A stretch of 64,000 nucleotides of DNA from Chitinophaga ginsengisoli (GCF_003014595.1 NZ_PYGK01000010.1:186001-250000), one strand, 5' to 3'; positions 25,226 to 34,810 are shown, counted from the first letter of the stretch. Notes: generated by a model from the letters alone, not told the origin. Translations and numbers: made by a program.

Positions 25226-27805
25226 TTAAGCAGAATTCCTGCCGGCATTAATAATACCAAACGAGCAACGTACGACCAGTTTTTCATACGTCTCCTTCAG
25301 CCCATCGCCATTGCCTGCTTCATTGAGCTCACGGATACGGACCAGTGCTCCCTGCTGAATGGTTAGCAGTGGCAGTACGATACGCTCACGCATCTGGATA
25401 GACAACTGGTCTACAGGCGATTCTCCCATCAACTCTGTCTGTCCTACCAGGCGCAGTATGTATTTACGCGTACATTGGTATTCGTCATGTATCATATTCC
25501 ACACCTCTGCAAAACGGGGATGTTTGCCATAGGCAGCGGTGAGCGGGAAATAACTCTTCTTCATCGCCATCTGGCAGTTGTCCAGCAATGTGCGGAAGAA
25601 CAGTGAATTTTTATACAGTTTCTGCACAGCATCCCATTTACCTGCTTTATCCATCGCCTCCAGTGCAGCACCTACGCCATAGTAACCAGGTACATTCTGT
25701 TTCAGCTGACTCCATGCACCCACATAAGGTACTGCACGCAGGTCATTGAGGTTCAGTTTAGCGGCTGCATTCCTTTTGGACGGGCGGCTGCCGATATTGG
25801 TTTCTGCATAGTAGCGCAGCGGACTTGCAAAGTCCAGGTAGTCCAGGAAGTCAGGATGTAACTTCAGTTTATTGAACGACTTGAAGCCTTCATCTGCCAG
25901 CTCCTGCAGCAATGCATCTTCTTCATCTGTAAGGGTCACCTCACGGGAAGAGAAGATCTCATTGGCGATACCTGCATGTACCAGTTGTTCTATGTTGAAC
26001 TGTGCAGAGTCAACCGTTCCGAAGTTGGAACTGATGGTCTGCCCCTGTATGGTCAGCTGAATTTCTTCATTGGCAATATCGCGTCCCATGGATGCATAGA
26101 ACTGGTGCGTTTTACCACCACCTCTTGCAGGAGGACCTCCACGGCCATCGAAGAAGACAACATCTATATCATATTCCCTGGAAACGCGCGTCAGCTCCTG
26201 TTTAGCTTTGTGAATGCTCCAGTTGGCCATCAGGTAACCACCATCTTTGGTACCATCAGAGAAACCCAGCATGATGGTCTGTTTGTTGGAACGCTGACGC
26301 AGGTGCTCTCTATATGCGGCATTGTCATACAGTTCACGCATCACATTACCCGCCTGACGGAGATCGTCTATTGTTTCAAACAACGGTACAATGTCAACGC
26401 TCATGGTTTCCTTCTGCCAGCCAGCCAGCAGGAACAGGCCATACACTTCTATTACGTTCAGCGCATTCATACTGTGGCTAATGATATAGCGATGACAGCC
26501 AAACTCACCATTGTTCTGCTGTATTTCTTTCACAGCCGCGATAGTAGCAAGGGTATCCTTATGCAGCGGATCTTTCAGCGCATCCGGATTCAATGCCCCT
26601 CTTATATTCAGCAGGCTGTTTATTTTCTCTTCATCGGAGAGTGATGCATAGTTGGATGGCAGCAGATCAGAATTAGCTGCCACTGCATCCAGCAGTGGCC
26701 CGTGTACTGAACTGTCCTGCCTGATATCCAATGTGGCAAAGAACAGTCCGAACAGCTCTACCCGGCTTACCAGGTCATCGAGCAGGTTCAGGAAGAGTCC
26801 ATTGTTCTCTTCAATGAGCACGATGCGGATACGTGCCAGTGTATCAAGGATATCTTTCTGAGAAATATTCGTCTTATGGCCAGGAATGAACAGGTTATTA
26901 TACAACTGCTGTTCAAGTGCGGCCAGTTCCTGTTCAATCCCTTTAAAGGTGAGGCGGCGTTTCAGTTTGCGTACATCCAGGTAATAACACTTGAGGATGC
27001 CGCCACGCAGCGCTTCCGCCACCCGCAATGTAATGTCGGCGTTCACGAAAGGATTACCATCGCGGTCACCACCAGGCCAGAAGCCCATTCTGATCACCGG
27101 ATTACTGCTATTGATAGCTGAAGGGAACTGTGCTTTTAGTTTAGCTATAATACGTCCGGCAGCGGGATAGAACGTATTCTCCAGGAACCATAACAGGCTG
27201 ATAGCCTCGTCGTATGGTGTCGGCTTTTCCTTTTTGAAGAATGGCGTTTTACCTAACTGCTGCAGGTAAGAGTTTACGTGCGCGGTATTATCATTGATCA
27301 GCGCCCTTGACAGGTCATTGATGATGGTGAGTACATTACCCGGGTAGAACTGGGTAGGGTGTGCTGTTAATACCAGTCTCACTGAAAAGTCCTGTAGCTT
27401 CTTAGCCAGCTTTTCTTCTGCCTGCTCTGCAATGATCTCGGACTGCAGGTGACTCAGAGAGCCGGTACCATACATGTCGTGAATATTGCGGAAAGCCGCA
27501 TCTTCCAATGCGTCAAACAACACTACCTGTCTTTCGGCATACTGCACAAAGCGGAACATGAGGTCCAACTTCTGCTGTTCATTACTACATGATGTGTATT
27601 GCTGAAAATAAGAGTTGAGAATTTCCTGGGGACTCTTTTCCTTCTCATATCCTTCTTCACAATGGATCAGGAATAAAGACAGAAATACGCCGGTTCTTTC
27701 TACCTTATGAAAAGGCAATGCCGTGAAAAGACTATTGTATAACTGGAACTTGGTACCAACCAGGTTCTTGAATAACTGCAGGGTATTATTAACCGGTGCT
27801 TCCAT
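25226..27805 (-). CDS. ppc: Phosphoenolpyruvate carboxylase, divergent Bacteroidota-type
   Basis: This 859-residue anaplerotic enzyme makes oxaloacetate from PEP and bicarbonate. Active-site landmarks are present in altered form: LTAHPTQFYPG (usual TAHPTE), FWPGGDRDGNPFV, IMLGFSDGTKDGGYLMAN (usual GYSDS.KDAG) and FFDGRGGPPARGGGKTHQF (usual FHGRGGTVGRGGGP). The key His, the GRGG Arg and the GGG loop remain. The C-terminus ends in RNSA, whereas the usual ending is QNTG. The length is a little under the common 880-930. The changes probably mark a lineage-specific clade rather than loss of function, which the sequence alone does not prove. It is a single gene with its own terminator. Confidence 0.9.
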   Translation of the reverse strand: MEAPVNNTLQLFKNLVGTKFQLYNSLFTALPFHKVERTGVFLSLFLIHCEEGYEKEKSPQEILNSYFQQYTSCSNEQQKLDLMFRFVQYAERQVVLFDALEDAAFRNIHDMYGTGSLSHLQSEIIAEQAEEKLAKKLQDFSVRLVLTAHPTQFYPGNVLTIINDLSRALINDNTAHVNSYLQQLGKTPFFKKEKPTPYDEAISLLWFLENTFYPAAGRIIAKLKAQFPSAINSSNPVIRMGFWPGGDRDGNPFVNADITLRVAEALRGGILKCYYLDVRKLKRRLTFKGIEQELAALEQQLYNNLFIPGHKTNISQKDILDTLARIRIVLIEENNGLFLNLLDDLVSRVELFGLFFATLDIRQDSSVHGPLLDAVAANSDLLPSNYASLSDEEKINSLLNIRGALNPDALKDPLHKDTLATIAAVKEIQQNNGEFGCHRYIISHSMNALNVIEVYGLFLLAGWQKETMSVDIVPLFETIDDLRQAGNVMRELYDNAAYREHLRQRSNKQTIMLGFSDGTKDGGYLMANWSIHKAKQELTRVSREYDIDVVFFDGRGGPPARGGGKTHQFYASMGRDIANEEIQLTIQGQTISSNFGTVDSAQFNIEQLVHAGIANEIFSSREVTLTDEEDALLQELADEGFKSFNKLKLHPDFLDYLDFASPLRYYAETNIGSRPSKRNAAAKLNLNDLRAVPYVGAWSQLKQNVPGYYGVGAALEAMDKAGKWDAVQKLYKNSLFFRTLLDNCQMAMKKSYFPLTAAYGKHPRFAEVWNMIHDEYQCTRKYILRLVGQTELMGESPVDQLSIQMRERIVLPLLTIQQGALVRIRELNEAGNGDGLKETYEKLVVRCSFGIINAGRNSA

Positions 27806-27901
27806 AACTAAATTTCGTAATTTAAAAGAGCCTTTGCCAACCGGGAGCTAAAAATAATATAAAATAGTTACAAAGTAGAATGGAAAGTTCCTGAAAAAAG
27901 T

Positions 27902-27928
27902 AAGGCCGTAGCTATCTGCCACGGCCTT
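27902..27928 (-). terminator. Probable terminator of the TonB gene
   Basis: An 8-bp stem, AAGGCCGT paired with ACGGCCTT across an 11-nt loop, is followed on the minus strand by a T-rich tract. It sits between the TonB gene stop (28013) and the ppc start. Confidence 0.75.
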
Positions 27929-28012
27929 TTGCAAGTCCCCCCTCAGTTTGAGAGTGTTGAAAGAATGAATCTGTTAATTGAGTAATATGATCTGGTAAAA
28001 AGAAATCAGCAT

Positions 28013-28858
28013 TTAGTTGTCCAATTTGAAACCTATAGGCAGGTTATATCTTACGTTAACAGATTGACCGTTTTGCCTGCCTGGCTTCCAGTTTGGCATT
28101 AATTTCACCACGCGCATAGCCTCTTCTTCCAGTCCGCCGCCCTTCTGAGCGCCTACTGTCTGTACTTCACTGATCTTGCCTTCATGATTTACCACAAACT
28201 GAACAAACACCTTTCCCTCAATGCCATTTTCCTGCGCCATATGCGGATACTTTATATTTTTCTGCAGAAATCTTGATAACGCTTCTTCACCTCCGGGAAA
28301 TTGCGGCATGATTTCTACCCAGCCAACTATCTCTTCTCTTTCAGCCACTTTGGGCGGTTCTACAATGGGGTTGCCTGGAGTACCATCACCTGCAAACGGA
28401 TTGTCAACAACACCATTTATATCGTCCCCCTTAATATTAGCAACACCAATACTTTTATTACCAATACTATCTAACTTCGGCACTTCATCTTCTGTGCGTA
28501 CAAGTTCGTCTTCGGTAATAACAGGTGGCGTCAATCTAATGGATGAAGTGGCCGGCGGTGGTGGTGTTGTTACCGGAGGAGGTGGTGGGGTTAACGGTTT
28601 CTCCTCTGGCATCTCAAGCTTTTTTAAGATCGTTTCTTTCACAGCTACATCTTTTCGTGTATGCATGTCCGCAGCCATCAATTTATTACTGAGTACATAT
28701 CCACCGATGATGACCAATGCGATGGAAGTTGTACCAATAATGGCGTTGCGTACACGCCTGTCTTCACTTCTACGTAAGTCATAGGCACCGTAGTCTTTAT
28801 TCCGACCATCAAAAAGAATGTCGAGAAAGTCTGATTTAATAATGTTCGTTGCATTCAT
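28013..28858 (-). CDS. TonB family energy-transducer protein
   Basis: This 281-residue inner-membrane-anchored protein passes proton-motive energy to outer-membrane TonB-dependent receptors. The N-terminal segment FLDILFDGRNKDYGAYDLRR is the Bacteroidota TonB signature. It is followed by one membrane helix (~38-58), a Pro-rich spacer (PLTPPPPPVTTPPPPATSS) and the C-terminal TonB domain (~190-281: PQFPGGEEALSRFLQKNIKY, GIEGKVFVQFVVN, WKPGRQNGQSVNVRYNLPI). A separate TonB-dependent receptor is divergent 860 bp away. ExbB/ExbD are not in the window. Confidence 0.93.
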   Translation of the reverse strand: MNATNIIKSDFLDILFDGRNKDYGAYDLRRSEDRRVRNAIIGTTSIALVIIGGYVLSNKLMAADMHTRKDVAVKETILKKLEMPEEKPLTPPPPPVTTPPPPATSSIRLTPPVITEDELVRTEDEVPKLDSIGNKSIGVANIKGDDINGVVDNPFAGDGTPGNPIVEPPKVAEREEIVGWVEIMPQFPGGEEALSRFLQKNIKYPHMAQENGIEGKVFVQFVVNHEGKISEVQTVGAQKGGGLEEEAMRVVKLMPNWKPGRQNGQSVNVRYNLPIGFKLDN

Positions 28859-29718
28859 GGGATAAACATTTACAATATAGATGCGACGTCATTATTTTTC
28901 CATAAGAGATTTTAAAAAACTTTAAGAGGAGTATTAATATTACCAGCCCAGATTGAAATCCGGATCGGGATCACCTATTTGCTAAAGGAAGTATTCACTA
29001 TCTTTTGATGATGACATAATCGTCATCATCACGCAGGTATAGCAATGTTGTAATAAATCAAGTTGGCAGATAAAAAGGTAAGGAGGTCATGCCAGGGGGC
29101 GCGGGAGGTATATTACATTATAATTTACCACCAATAAATCTGCAACACACCTTCCCCGCTAGCCTGACCGGGCATTTTATTTACAGCTTATAGCAAACAA
29201 TATCTTTTGTGATCAGCAACAGCCGTTTACAACAGCTGCACTACAGGATCGGGTATGATCAATATTTACCACTACACCTATCTTACTACATATTAATATT
29301 CCCTTATGCTGATGCATATAATAATCAGTTTTTGATTTTTACGTTGCCGATAATATTGTTTTGCAGGTGGGACAAAACAAGGAGAATACTCAGCGCTTTT
29401 CTCCGGTGGTGGTAAATCTTATTAGTCTACTGAATCTGTAGACAAATATACAGCATGAAATCATATTTCCAAATTCACGGACATACTTTTTTTCCAGACA
29501 GCATTCCTGCACGCAGCAAATGGCTGATTATCACACAGGAAAAAACTAATATCAACAATGTTGGGCAGATCATCTTCATTGCAGAAGCAAGTGCTATAAG
29601 CGCGCATAACGTTATAAGGAAATAACAGTATCTGCAGCATGCAATACCAGTGATCCTAATTCGCCCGTCGGATAAGGAAAATACAAGTAGATTTGAAATA
29701 ACAGAAGACACTTATCTG
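28859..29718. other. Long divergent intergenic region with a perfect inverted repeat
   Basis: No convincing gene is seen here. A perfect 9-bp inverted repeat, GATGATGAC at 29007-29015 and GTCATCATC at 29022-29030 with a 6-nt spacer, lies about 150 bp upstream of the TonB gene and could be a regulator site or RNA hairpin. A TAGATTTG at 29688-29695 fits the Bacteroidota -7 consensus just before the receptor gene, but no matching -33 box was found. No cobalamin-riboswitch motif was seen. Confidence 0.4.
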
Positions 29719-31767
29719 ATGAAAAAAATTCTACTGGCCCTTAGTATACTACCGCTGGCCACTCATGCACAATCATCATCTGACACTACCCGTCGTCTCC
29801 GCGAAGTAGTGATACAGGCATACCCCGGCAAACAATTCACCCTGCTCCAGGTGCCTACCAGCAGTACTGTACTTACTGCCCGCCAGTTACAACTGCAACA
29901 GGGCCTTACATTATTACCAGCATTGAACACCGTACCGGGCGTACGCATGGAAGAACGTTCTCCCGGCAGCTACCGCCTGTCTTTAAGAGGCAGCCTGTTA
30001 CGCTCTCCCTTTGGTATCCGGAATGTAAAACTGTACCTGGATGAGATCCCGCTAACGGATGCCGGTGGCAACTCCTACCTCAATCTTACTGACCCGGGAA
30101 GCTTTCAGGGTATTGAAATATTAAAAGGGCCAGATGGCAGCCAGTTCGGCGCCAACTCAGGTGGTGTAGTATTACTCCATCCGGCAGGCACATTACCTGA
30201 CAGCAGTCATTTGAAGGCAGATATACAGGGTGGCAGTTATGGGCTGTTCCGTGAGCAATTGGGCTGGCAGCAGCAGTGGGGCAATTATAAACTGCATATC
30301 TATGAAGCCGTTCACCACGCTGACGGCTACAGGGATAACAGTGCCATGAAGAGGTATTATGTGCAGACAGCGCAGGAATGGCAATATAATCCGCACAACC
30401 AGCTTAAACTGATCGCATTTTACAGCGACCTCGATTATCGTACTCCCGGTGGACTGACGGCCGCACAGGCAGCCGCCAATCCGAAAGGAGCGCGTCCTGC
30501 TACTGCCACATTACCCGGCGCCATCACCCAAAAGGCGGGTATCCGGAACAAAACAGCTTTCGGCGGACTGGTACATACCTCACAGCTCGCCACGCATTGG
30601 CAGCATGTGATCACCGTATTCGGCAGCAATACCCACTTCGAAAATCCATTTATTACCAACTTCGAAGCCCGGGACGAGAATACCTTCGGTGCCCGTACTT
30701 ATATCGCCCTGCAGGACCAGCCACTGGGCAACAGCAATATGCGGCTGGATTGGACCACAGGACTGGAATGGCAACAGACAGGCTCCAACATCGATAACTA
30801 TGGCAACAGAGCCGGCGTAAGAGACACCATACAGGCCGCCAGCGACATTACAGCCAGGCAATACTTCTATTTCACCGGTGTAACCTTACGCCCCGGTAAA
30901 CAATGGGTGGCCGAAGCGGCAGTCAGCGTGAACTATTACCGTTATCACTTCAATGATGTGGCAGCAGGCGTAAACGGTAAAAAGAAATTCAGCGCGGAAT
31001 TAATGCCCCGCTTCTCCCTCTCCTACCTGATCACACCCGACCTCTCAGCACGCGCTACGGTAAGCAGGGGCTATTCCCCTCCTTCCATCGCCGAGGTACG
31101 TGCTTCCGACAATATCATCAACACCGCCCTGCAGGCAGAAACCGGCTGGAACTATGAAACAGGTCTTCGGTTCAATAGCCGGAATAACCGTTTTCAGGCG
31201 GATGCGGCTGTTTTCTATTATAAGCTGCAGGATGCCATCGTCCGCAAGCTGCATGATGATGGCACAGAGTTCTTCACCAATGCTGGCGGTACGCATCAGA
31301 CGGGGGTGGAATTTCAGGGGTCTGCCTGGTTACAGTCGCCCAGGCATCAGGGTTTTACCCGCGGTATACAACTCATGGGAAGTTACACCTACAGTCATTT
31401 CCTCTTCAGCGATTATATCAGTGCAGGCAAGAACTTTTCTGGCAATGCATTAACAGGTGTTCCGAAAAATGTCGCCACTGCATCCCTGCTCATGGAATTC
31501 CCTGCACGGGTGTCGCTGTATGGTCAGTATACCTATACCGACCGCTTACCGCTGGATGACGCCAATACCGCTTTTGCAAAGGAATACCACCTGGTACAGG
31601 CAAAAGTCAATTGGGGCATCAATACATGGCTGGCCGTTTATGCGGGCGCCGACAACCTGTTAAACCAGCGCTATAGCCTTGGGAATGACCTGAATGCCGT
31701 AGGCGCCAGGTATTACAATCCGGCACCCGGCAGGAATTATTACGGGGGCCTGCGGCTAACCTTATAA
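29719..31767 (+). CDS. TonB-dependent outer-membrane receptor
   Basis: This 682-residue beta-barrel receptor imports a metal chelate or other ligand. I chose the ATG at 29719 since it starts the signal peptide MKKILLALSILPLATHAQ. The plug domain follows (RRLREVVIQAYPGKQF as a TonB-box-like region, MEERSPGSYRLSLRGSLLRS, GIEILKGPDGSQFGANSGGV), then the barrel, ending NYYGGLRLTL with the usual aromatic-rich last strand. It lacks the carboxypeptidase-like N-terminal domain of SusC proteins, so it resembles siderophore or iron-type receptors. There is no partner lipoprotein gene next to it. The ligand is unknown. Confidence 0.9.
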   Translation: MKKILLALSILPLATHAQSSSDTTRRLREVVIQAYPGKQFTLLQVPTSSTVLTARQLQLQQGLTLLPALNTVPGVRMEERSPGSYRLSLRGSLLRSPFGIRNVKLYLDEIPLTDAGGNSYLNLTDPGSFQGIEILKGPDGSQFGANSGGVVLLHPAGTLPDSSHLKADIQGGSYGLFREQLGWQQQWGNYKLHIYEAVHHADGYRDNSAMKRYYVQTAQEWQYNPHNQLKLIAFYSDLDYRTPGGLTAAQAAANPKGARPATATLPGAITQKAGIRNKTAFGGLVHTSQLATHWQHVITVFGSNTHFENPFITNFEARDENTFGARTYIALQDQPLGNSNMRLDWTTGLEWQQTGSNIDNYGNRAGVRDTIQAASDITARQYFYFTGVTLRPGKQWVAEAAVSVNYYRYHFNDVAAGVNGKKKFSAELMPRFSLSYLITPDLSARATVSRGYSPPSIAEVRASDNIINTALQAETGWNYETGLRFNSRNNRFQADAAVFYYKLQDAIVRKLHDDGTEFFTNAGGTHQTGVEFQGSAWLQSPRHQGFTRGIQLMGSYTYSHFLFSDYISAGKNFSGNALTGVPKNVATASLLMEFPARVSLYGQYTYTDRLPLDDANTAFAKEYHLVQAKVNWGINTWLAVYAGADNLLNQRYSLGNDLNAVGARYYNPAPGRNYYGGLRLTL

Positions 31768-31815
31768 TACGATTACCCGATAATAACCATCTCGTTTAAA
31801 TGCATGAATAAAATA

Positions 31816-31839
31816 AGGGGCTGCTAAAAAGCGGCCCCT
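31816..31839. terminator. Bidirectional terminator between receptor and galT genes
   Basis: A stem AGGGGCTGC paired with GCGGCCCCT (one mismatch) with a short A-rich loop lies between the convergent genes ending at 31767 and 31880. Poly-T is modest on either side. Confidence 0.55.
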
Positions 31840-31879
31840 GCACATTTTGGTTCAAAAAAAGAATAAACAAAAAACAAGT

Positions 31880-32947
31880 CTATGCAGGTACCCCTGCTTT
31901 CTTATAATGCACTACCGGCAGCTCTCTCAAGCGTCCGGCAGCGTATTCTGGTGTAATATCCCTTTGAGGGTGCGCCAGCATCTCATATCCCACCATAAAC
32001 TTCTTCACGGTTGCAGAACGCAGTAATGGCGGATAAAAGTGCATATGCCAGTGCCATTCAGGATGGCTCTCGCCATCATTAAAAGGCATCTGGTGCATAC
32101 CTGCCGAATAAGGAAATGATGTTTCAAACAGATTGTCGTATTTGGTGGTCAGCTCTTTCAGGATTGCTGCCAGTCCATCACGTTCAGCAGGCGTAAACTG
32201 TAAGAGGTGCTGTACATGACGGCGACTGATGATCATTGCCTCATAAGGCCATACTGCCCAGAAAGGTACCAGCGCCACAAAATGTTCATTCTGTGCGATA
32301 ATACGCTCTTCCTGCTTCAGTTCCTTCTCCAGGTATGCAGACAGCAGGCTGCGGCCATGCTGCTGATAATAATTACGTTGCTGGCGTGTTTCTTTTTCTA
32401 TCTCCATCGGCACATCTTCAGACGCCCATATCTGTCCATGGGGATGCGGATTACTGCACCCCATGATCTCTCCTTTATTTTCGAAGATCTGTATATACTT
32501 AATGAAAGGTACTGCTGCCAGCGATTCCAGCTCGGTATGCCAGAGGTCTACTACCTTCCGGATGTCCGGCAGTTCCATTTCTGGTAATGTAAGGTCATGA
32601 CGCGGGCTAAAACAGATCACACGGCAGATACCTTTCTGTGAACGGGCTACCAGCAAGTCATCTTCACTCACAACGCCCTTTGGCGTATCAGCTAATAGCG
32701 CAGAGAAATCATTTGTAAAGGCAATAGGTCCGGTATATGCAGGATTCTTAGTTCCATCAGCACGGGTATTGCCCGGACATAAATAACAATCTTCCACATA
32801 GGATGGACGTTGTACCAGCGCAGGTGATTCCACCTTCCCCTGCCACGGACGTTTAGAGCGGTGTGGAGATACCAATACCCATTCTCCTGTCAGAATATTT
32901 AAACGGGTATGAGGGTGAGCTGTAAGATCAAAGGTATTTTCAGACAT
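31880..32947 (-). CDS. galT: Galactose-1-phosphate uridylyltransferase
   Basis: This 355-residue Leloir-pathway enzyme exchanges UDP between UDP-glucose and galactose 1-phosphate. The zinc-site region CYLCPGNTRADG, FTNDFSALL and the active-site SNPHPHGQIWASEDVP (His-Pro-His nucleophile) are intact, and HWHMHFYPPLLRSA near the end is the second His cluster. The length is normal. It lies 78 bp downstream of galK and is transcribed with it; an intervening hairpin may set relative amounts. Confidence 0.95.
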   Translation of the reverse strand: MSENTFDLTAHPHTRLNILTGEWVLVSPHRSKRPWQGKVESPALVQRPSYVEDCYLCPGNTRADGTKNPAYTGPIAFTNDFSALLADTPKGVVSEDDLLVARSQKGICRVICFSPRHDLTLPEMELPDIRKVVDLWHTELESLAAVPFIKYIQIFENKGEIMGCSNPHPHGQIWASEDVPMEIEKETRQQRNYYQQHGRSLLSAYLEKELKQEERIIAQNEHFVALVPFWAVWPYEAMIISRRHVQHLLQFTPAERDGLAAILKELTTKYDNLFETSFPYSAGMHQMPFNDGESHPEWHWHMHFYPPLLRSATVKKFMVGYEMLAHPQRDITPEYAAGRLRELPVVHYKKAGVPA

Positions 32948-32976
32948 TCTCTCAGAACATTTATCAGAACATAATG

Positions 32977-33013
32977 AAGGACTGATCCTGAATATGGTAT
33001 AGGATCAGTCCTT
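32977..33013 (-). terminator. Strong hairpin between galK and galT
   Basis: A perfect 13-bp stem, AAGGACTGATCCT and its complement, encloses an 11-nt loop in the 78-bp gap between galK and galT. On the minus strand only CTTCATTATG follows, with no clear T-run. It may be a partial terminator, an attenuator, or a stem that protects the galK end of a processed transcript. Confidence 0.6.
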
Positions 33014-33025
33014 TAATATCATCAC

Positions 33026-34192
33026 TTAGTTGTTTACAAGATTATTAACGGTACGGCATCCATCTTCAATACTGGTCACATATGCCTTCAGCGGAGTTTT
33101 GAACTGCTGCTCATAACCTGCAGCTGCTTTTTCCAGCAATGCCGGTACAGCAGACTTCTTCACGATATTGATAGTACAACCACCAAAGCCGCCTCCCATC
33201 ATACGGGCGCCCAGCACTCCCTGCTGACCAGCTGCAAATTCTGCCAGCCAGTTCAGTTCAGGACAGCTCACATTATACAGCTTGTCCAGCCCCTCATGTG
33301 TAGCGAAGACTTTCTGACCGAAAGCCTGCAGGTCATTACGCTGCAGATCTTCACATGCATCCTGCAGACGCTGTATTTCTTCCACCACATAGCGGCAGCG
33401 GTTATAAACGGTCGCATCATGTCCTTTCACATAAGCATCCAGCATATCCATATTGGCATCACGGAGGCTATTCACATGCGGATGATGTTTTTTGATCAAT
33501 GCCACACCTGTTTCACATTCTTCGCGGCGGGTATTATACTCTGAAGATGCCAGGGAGTGTTTTACCTGTGTATCCAGCAGTACCAGGCTCACATCGTCAA
33601 AGTTGAAAGGAATATATTCATAGTCCAGTGAAGCGCAATCCAGTTTGATCAGCTGTTGTTTTTTACCGAACATGCTCGCAAACTGGTCCATGATACCACA
33701 ACGCACACCTACAAAATGGTTCTCTGCAGCCTGTGCCAGCAACGTCATATCCTTGCGGCCTATTTCCAGTCCGAAGAGCTCATTCAGCGCATAAATAGTG
33801 GCGCATTCCAGCGCAGCAGAGGATGAAAGGCCTGCACCCAAGGGCACATTACCACAGAAAGCACATTCAAAACCACCAATGATATGCCCAGCCTGTTGCA
33901 GCTGCTGCACTACACCCAACAGATAGTCAGGCCACTGCTTGGCAGAATGTACCAGGCTATCCAGTGCGCCTTCATAACGGTCATTTACATCCAGTGCATG
34001 TAAGACGATCTTGCTGTCATTACGTTTTACAATAGCCAGGTAAATGGCTTTATCTATGGCTGCGGGCAATACAAACCCGTTATTATAGTCGGTATGCTCT
34101 CCGATCAGGTTAATACGCCCTGCCGCTCTTACCATAATTGGTTCCTGGTCAAAATGCTGCTGGGAAAAGGCGTTTAATTTAGCTTGCTCCAC
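33026..34192 (-). CDS. galK: Galactokinase
   Basis: This 388-residue GHMP-family kinase phosphorylates galactose at C1 using ATP. The galactokinase signature GRINLIGEHTDYNNGFVLP, the ATP loop VPLGAGLSSSAALECAT and the third motif RMMGGGFGGCTINIV are complete, and MDQFASMFGK includes the catalytic Asp. The length is normal. It is the first gene of galK-galT. A promoter with a LacI-type operator in its spacer lies about 310 bp upstream, and a LacI-family gene lies beyond that. Confidence 0.96.
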   Translation of the reverse strand: MEQAKLNAFSQQHFDQEPIMVRAAGRINLIGEHTDYNNGFVLPAAIDKAIYLAIVKRNDSKIVLHALDVNDRYEGALDSLVHSAKQWPDYLLGVVQQLQQAGHIIGGFECAFCGNVPLGAGLSSSAALECATIYALNELFGLEIGRKDMTLLAQAAENHFVGVRCGIMDQFASMFGKKQQLIKLDCASLDYEYIPFNFDDVSLVLLDTQVKHSLASSEYNTRREECETGVALIKKHHPHVNSLRDANMDMLDAYVKGHDATVYNRCRYVVEEIQRLQDACEDLQRNDLQAFGQKVFATHEGLDKLYNVSCPELNWLAEFAAGQQGVLGARMMGGGFGGCTINIVKKSAVPALLEKAAAGYEQQFKTPLKAYVTSIEDGCRTVNNLVNN

Positions 34193-34503
34193 TGTGTATT
34201 TTTTTAATTGTTGATATGCTAATGGGAGATTGCGCTCCCCTCAAAGACTGAATCAATGTGACCTCTTCTTCACTGGATGGTATCCCATCCTTTCGGAAAA
34301 CGTCATTAACGCCGCCGGTTCTTTTACCCCGGATGCGGTCATTTATTCCATACAGATCAGCTGACGGCCATATGATGCAGGCGCTCTATTGTCGGCTGAT
34401 GTACTGTTTCATCTGTAAACCGTATGTTAATGAGGAAACCCTGTTGACATTAAAATCTAACCGTGGATATACTCATGGAATTCTATTTATGTGGAATAAT
34501 TCT

Positions 34504-34536
34504 CAAAGTTAAATGATTTACGTAAACGATTACAAT
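34504..34536 (-). promoter_or_regulatory. Predicted galKT promoter (Bacteroidota type)
   Basis: On the minus strand, TAACTTTG (34504-34511) matches the TAnnTTTG -7 consensus exactly. A -33-like ATTG (34533-34536) stands 21 bp upstream. The spacer holds the palindrome-like site GTAATCGTTTAC, so a bound repressor would block the polymerase. The predicted transcript has a leader of about 300 nt before galK. Confidence 0.6.
34522..34533. promoter_or_regulatory. LacI-type operator site 1 (in promoter spacer)
   Basis: GTAAACGATTAC is a LacI/GalR-like near-palindrome with a central CG. It lies between the -33 and -7 boxes of the predicted gal promoter. The identical 12-mer recurs, inverted, at 34646-34657. 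Confidence 0.6.
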
Positions 34537-34645
34537 ACTTCTCTCTAAATTCCGGTGCAGTACGCTTAACCTATTGGCAGTTTTTACAATAAATTATTGA
34601 TAAACAACACAGTATAGAAAAAAGGATGTGGAATAGACATTAAAT

Positions 34646-34657
34646 GTAATCGTTTAC
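34646..34657. promoter_or_regulatory. LacI-type operator site 2 (upstream, inverted copy)
   Basis: GTAATCGTTTAC is the exact reverse complement of site 1, 124 bp away. Paired operators at this range are typical of DNA looping by LacI-family tetramers or pairs of dimers. The adjacent LacI-type protein is the obvious candidate ligand. Confidence 0.6.
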
Positions 34658-34810
34658 TTTCAATTTTGCAAGCGGCTGGTTGGGAGATTTCTCTTTGAGG
34701 CGACCGGATGATACGCGGCTTTCAGGTGGTATCCCTCAGGCCGTCCACCTGATTTATAGGACATTGGTACCAGGAAAAGAACGTCCGGCAATTATTCAAA
34801 CGGAACTCCT

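Noticed and set aside
29475..29711. Minus-strand 78-codon hydrophobic frame
   Set aside because: It has membrane-like composition but overlaps the receptor's upstream region, has no family match and no supporting context.
28859..29718. Cobalamin riboswitch upstream of the TonB-dependent receptor
   Set aside because: No B12-box-like or other conserved riboswitch core was found in the gap.
34258..34512. Plus-strand 84-codon frame in the gal gap
   Set aside because: It overlaps the predicted gal promoter and has no recognisable features or start context.
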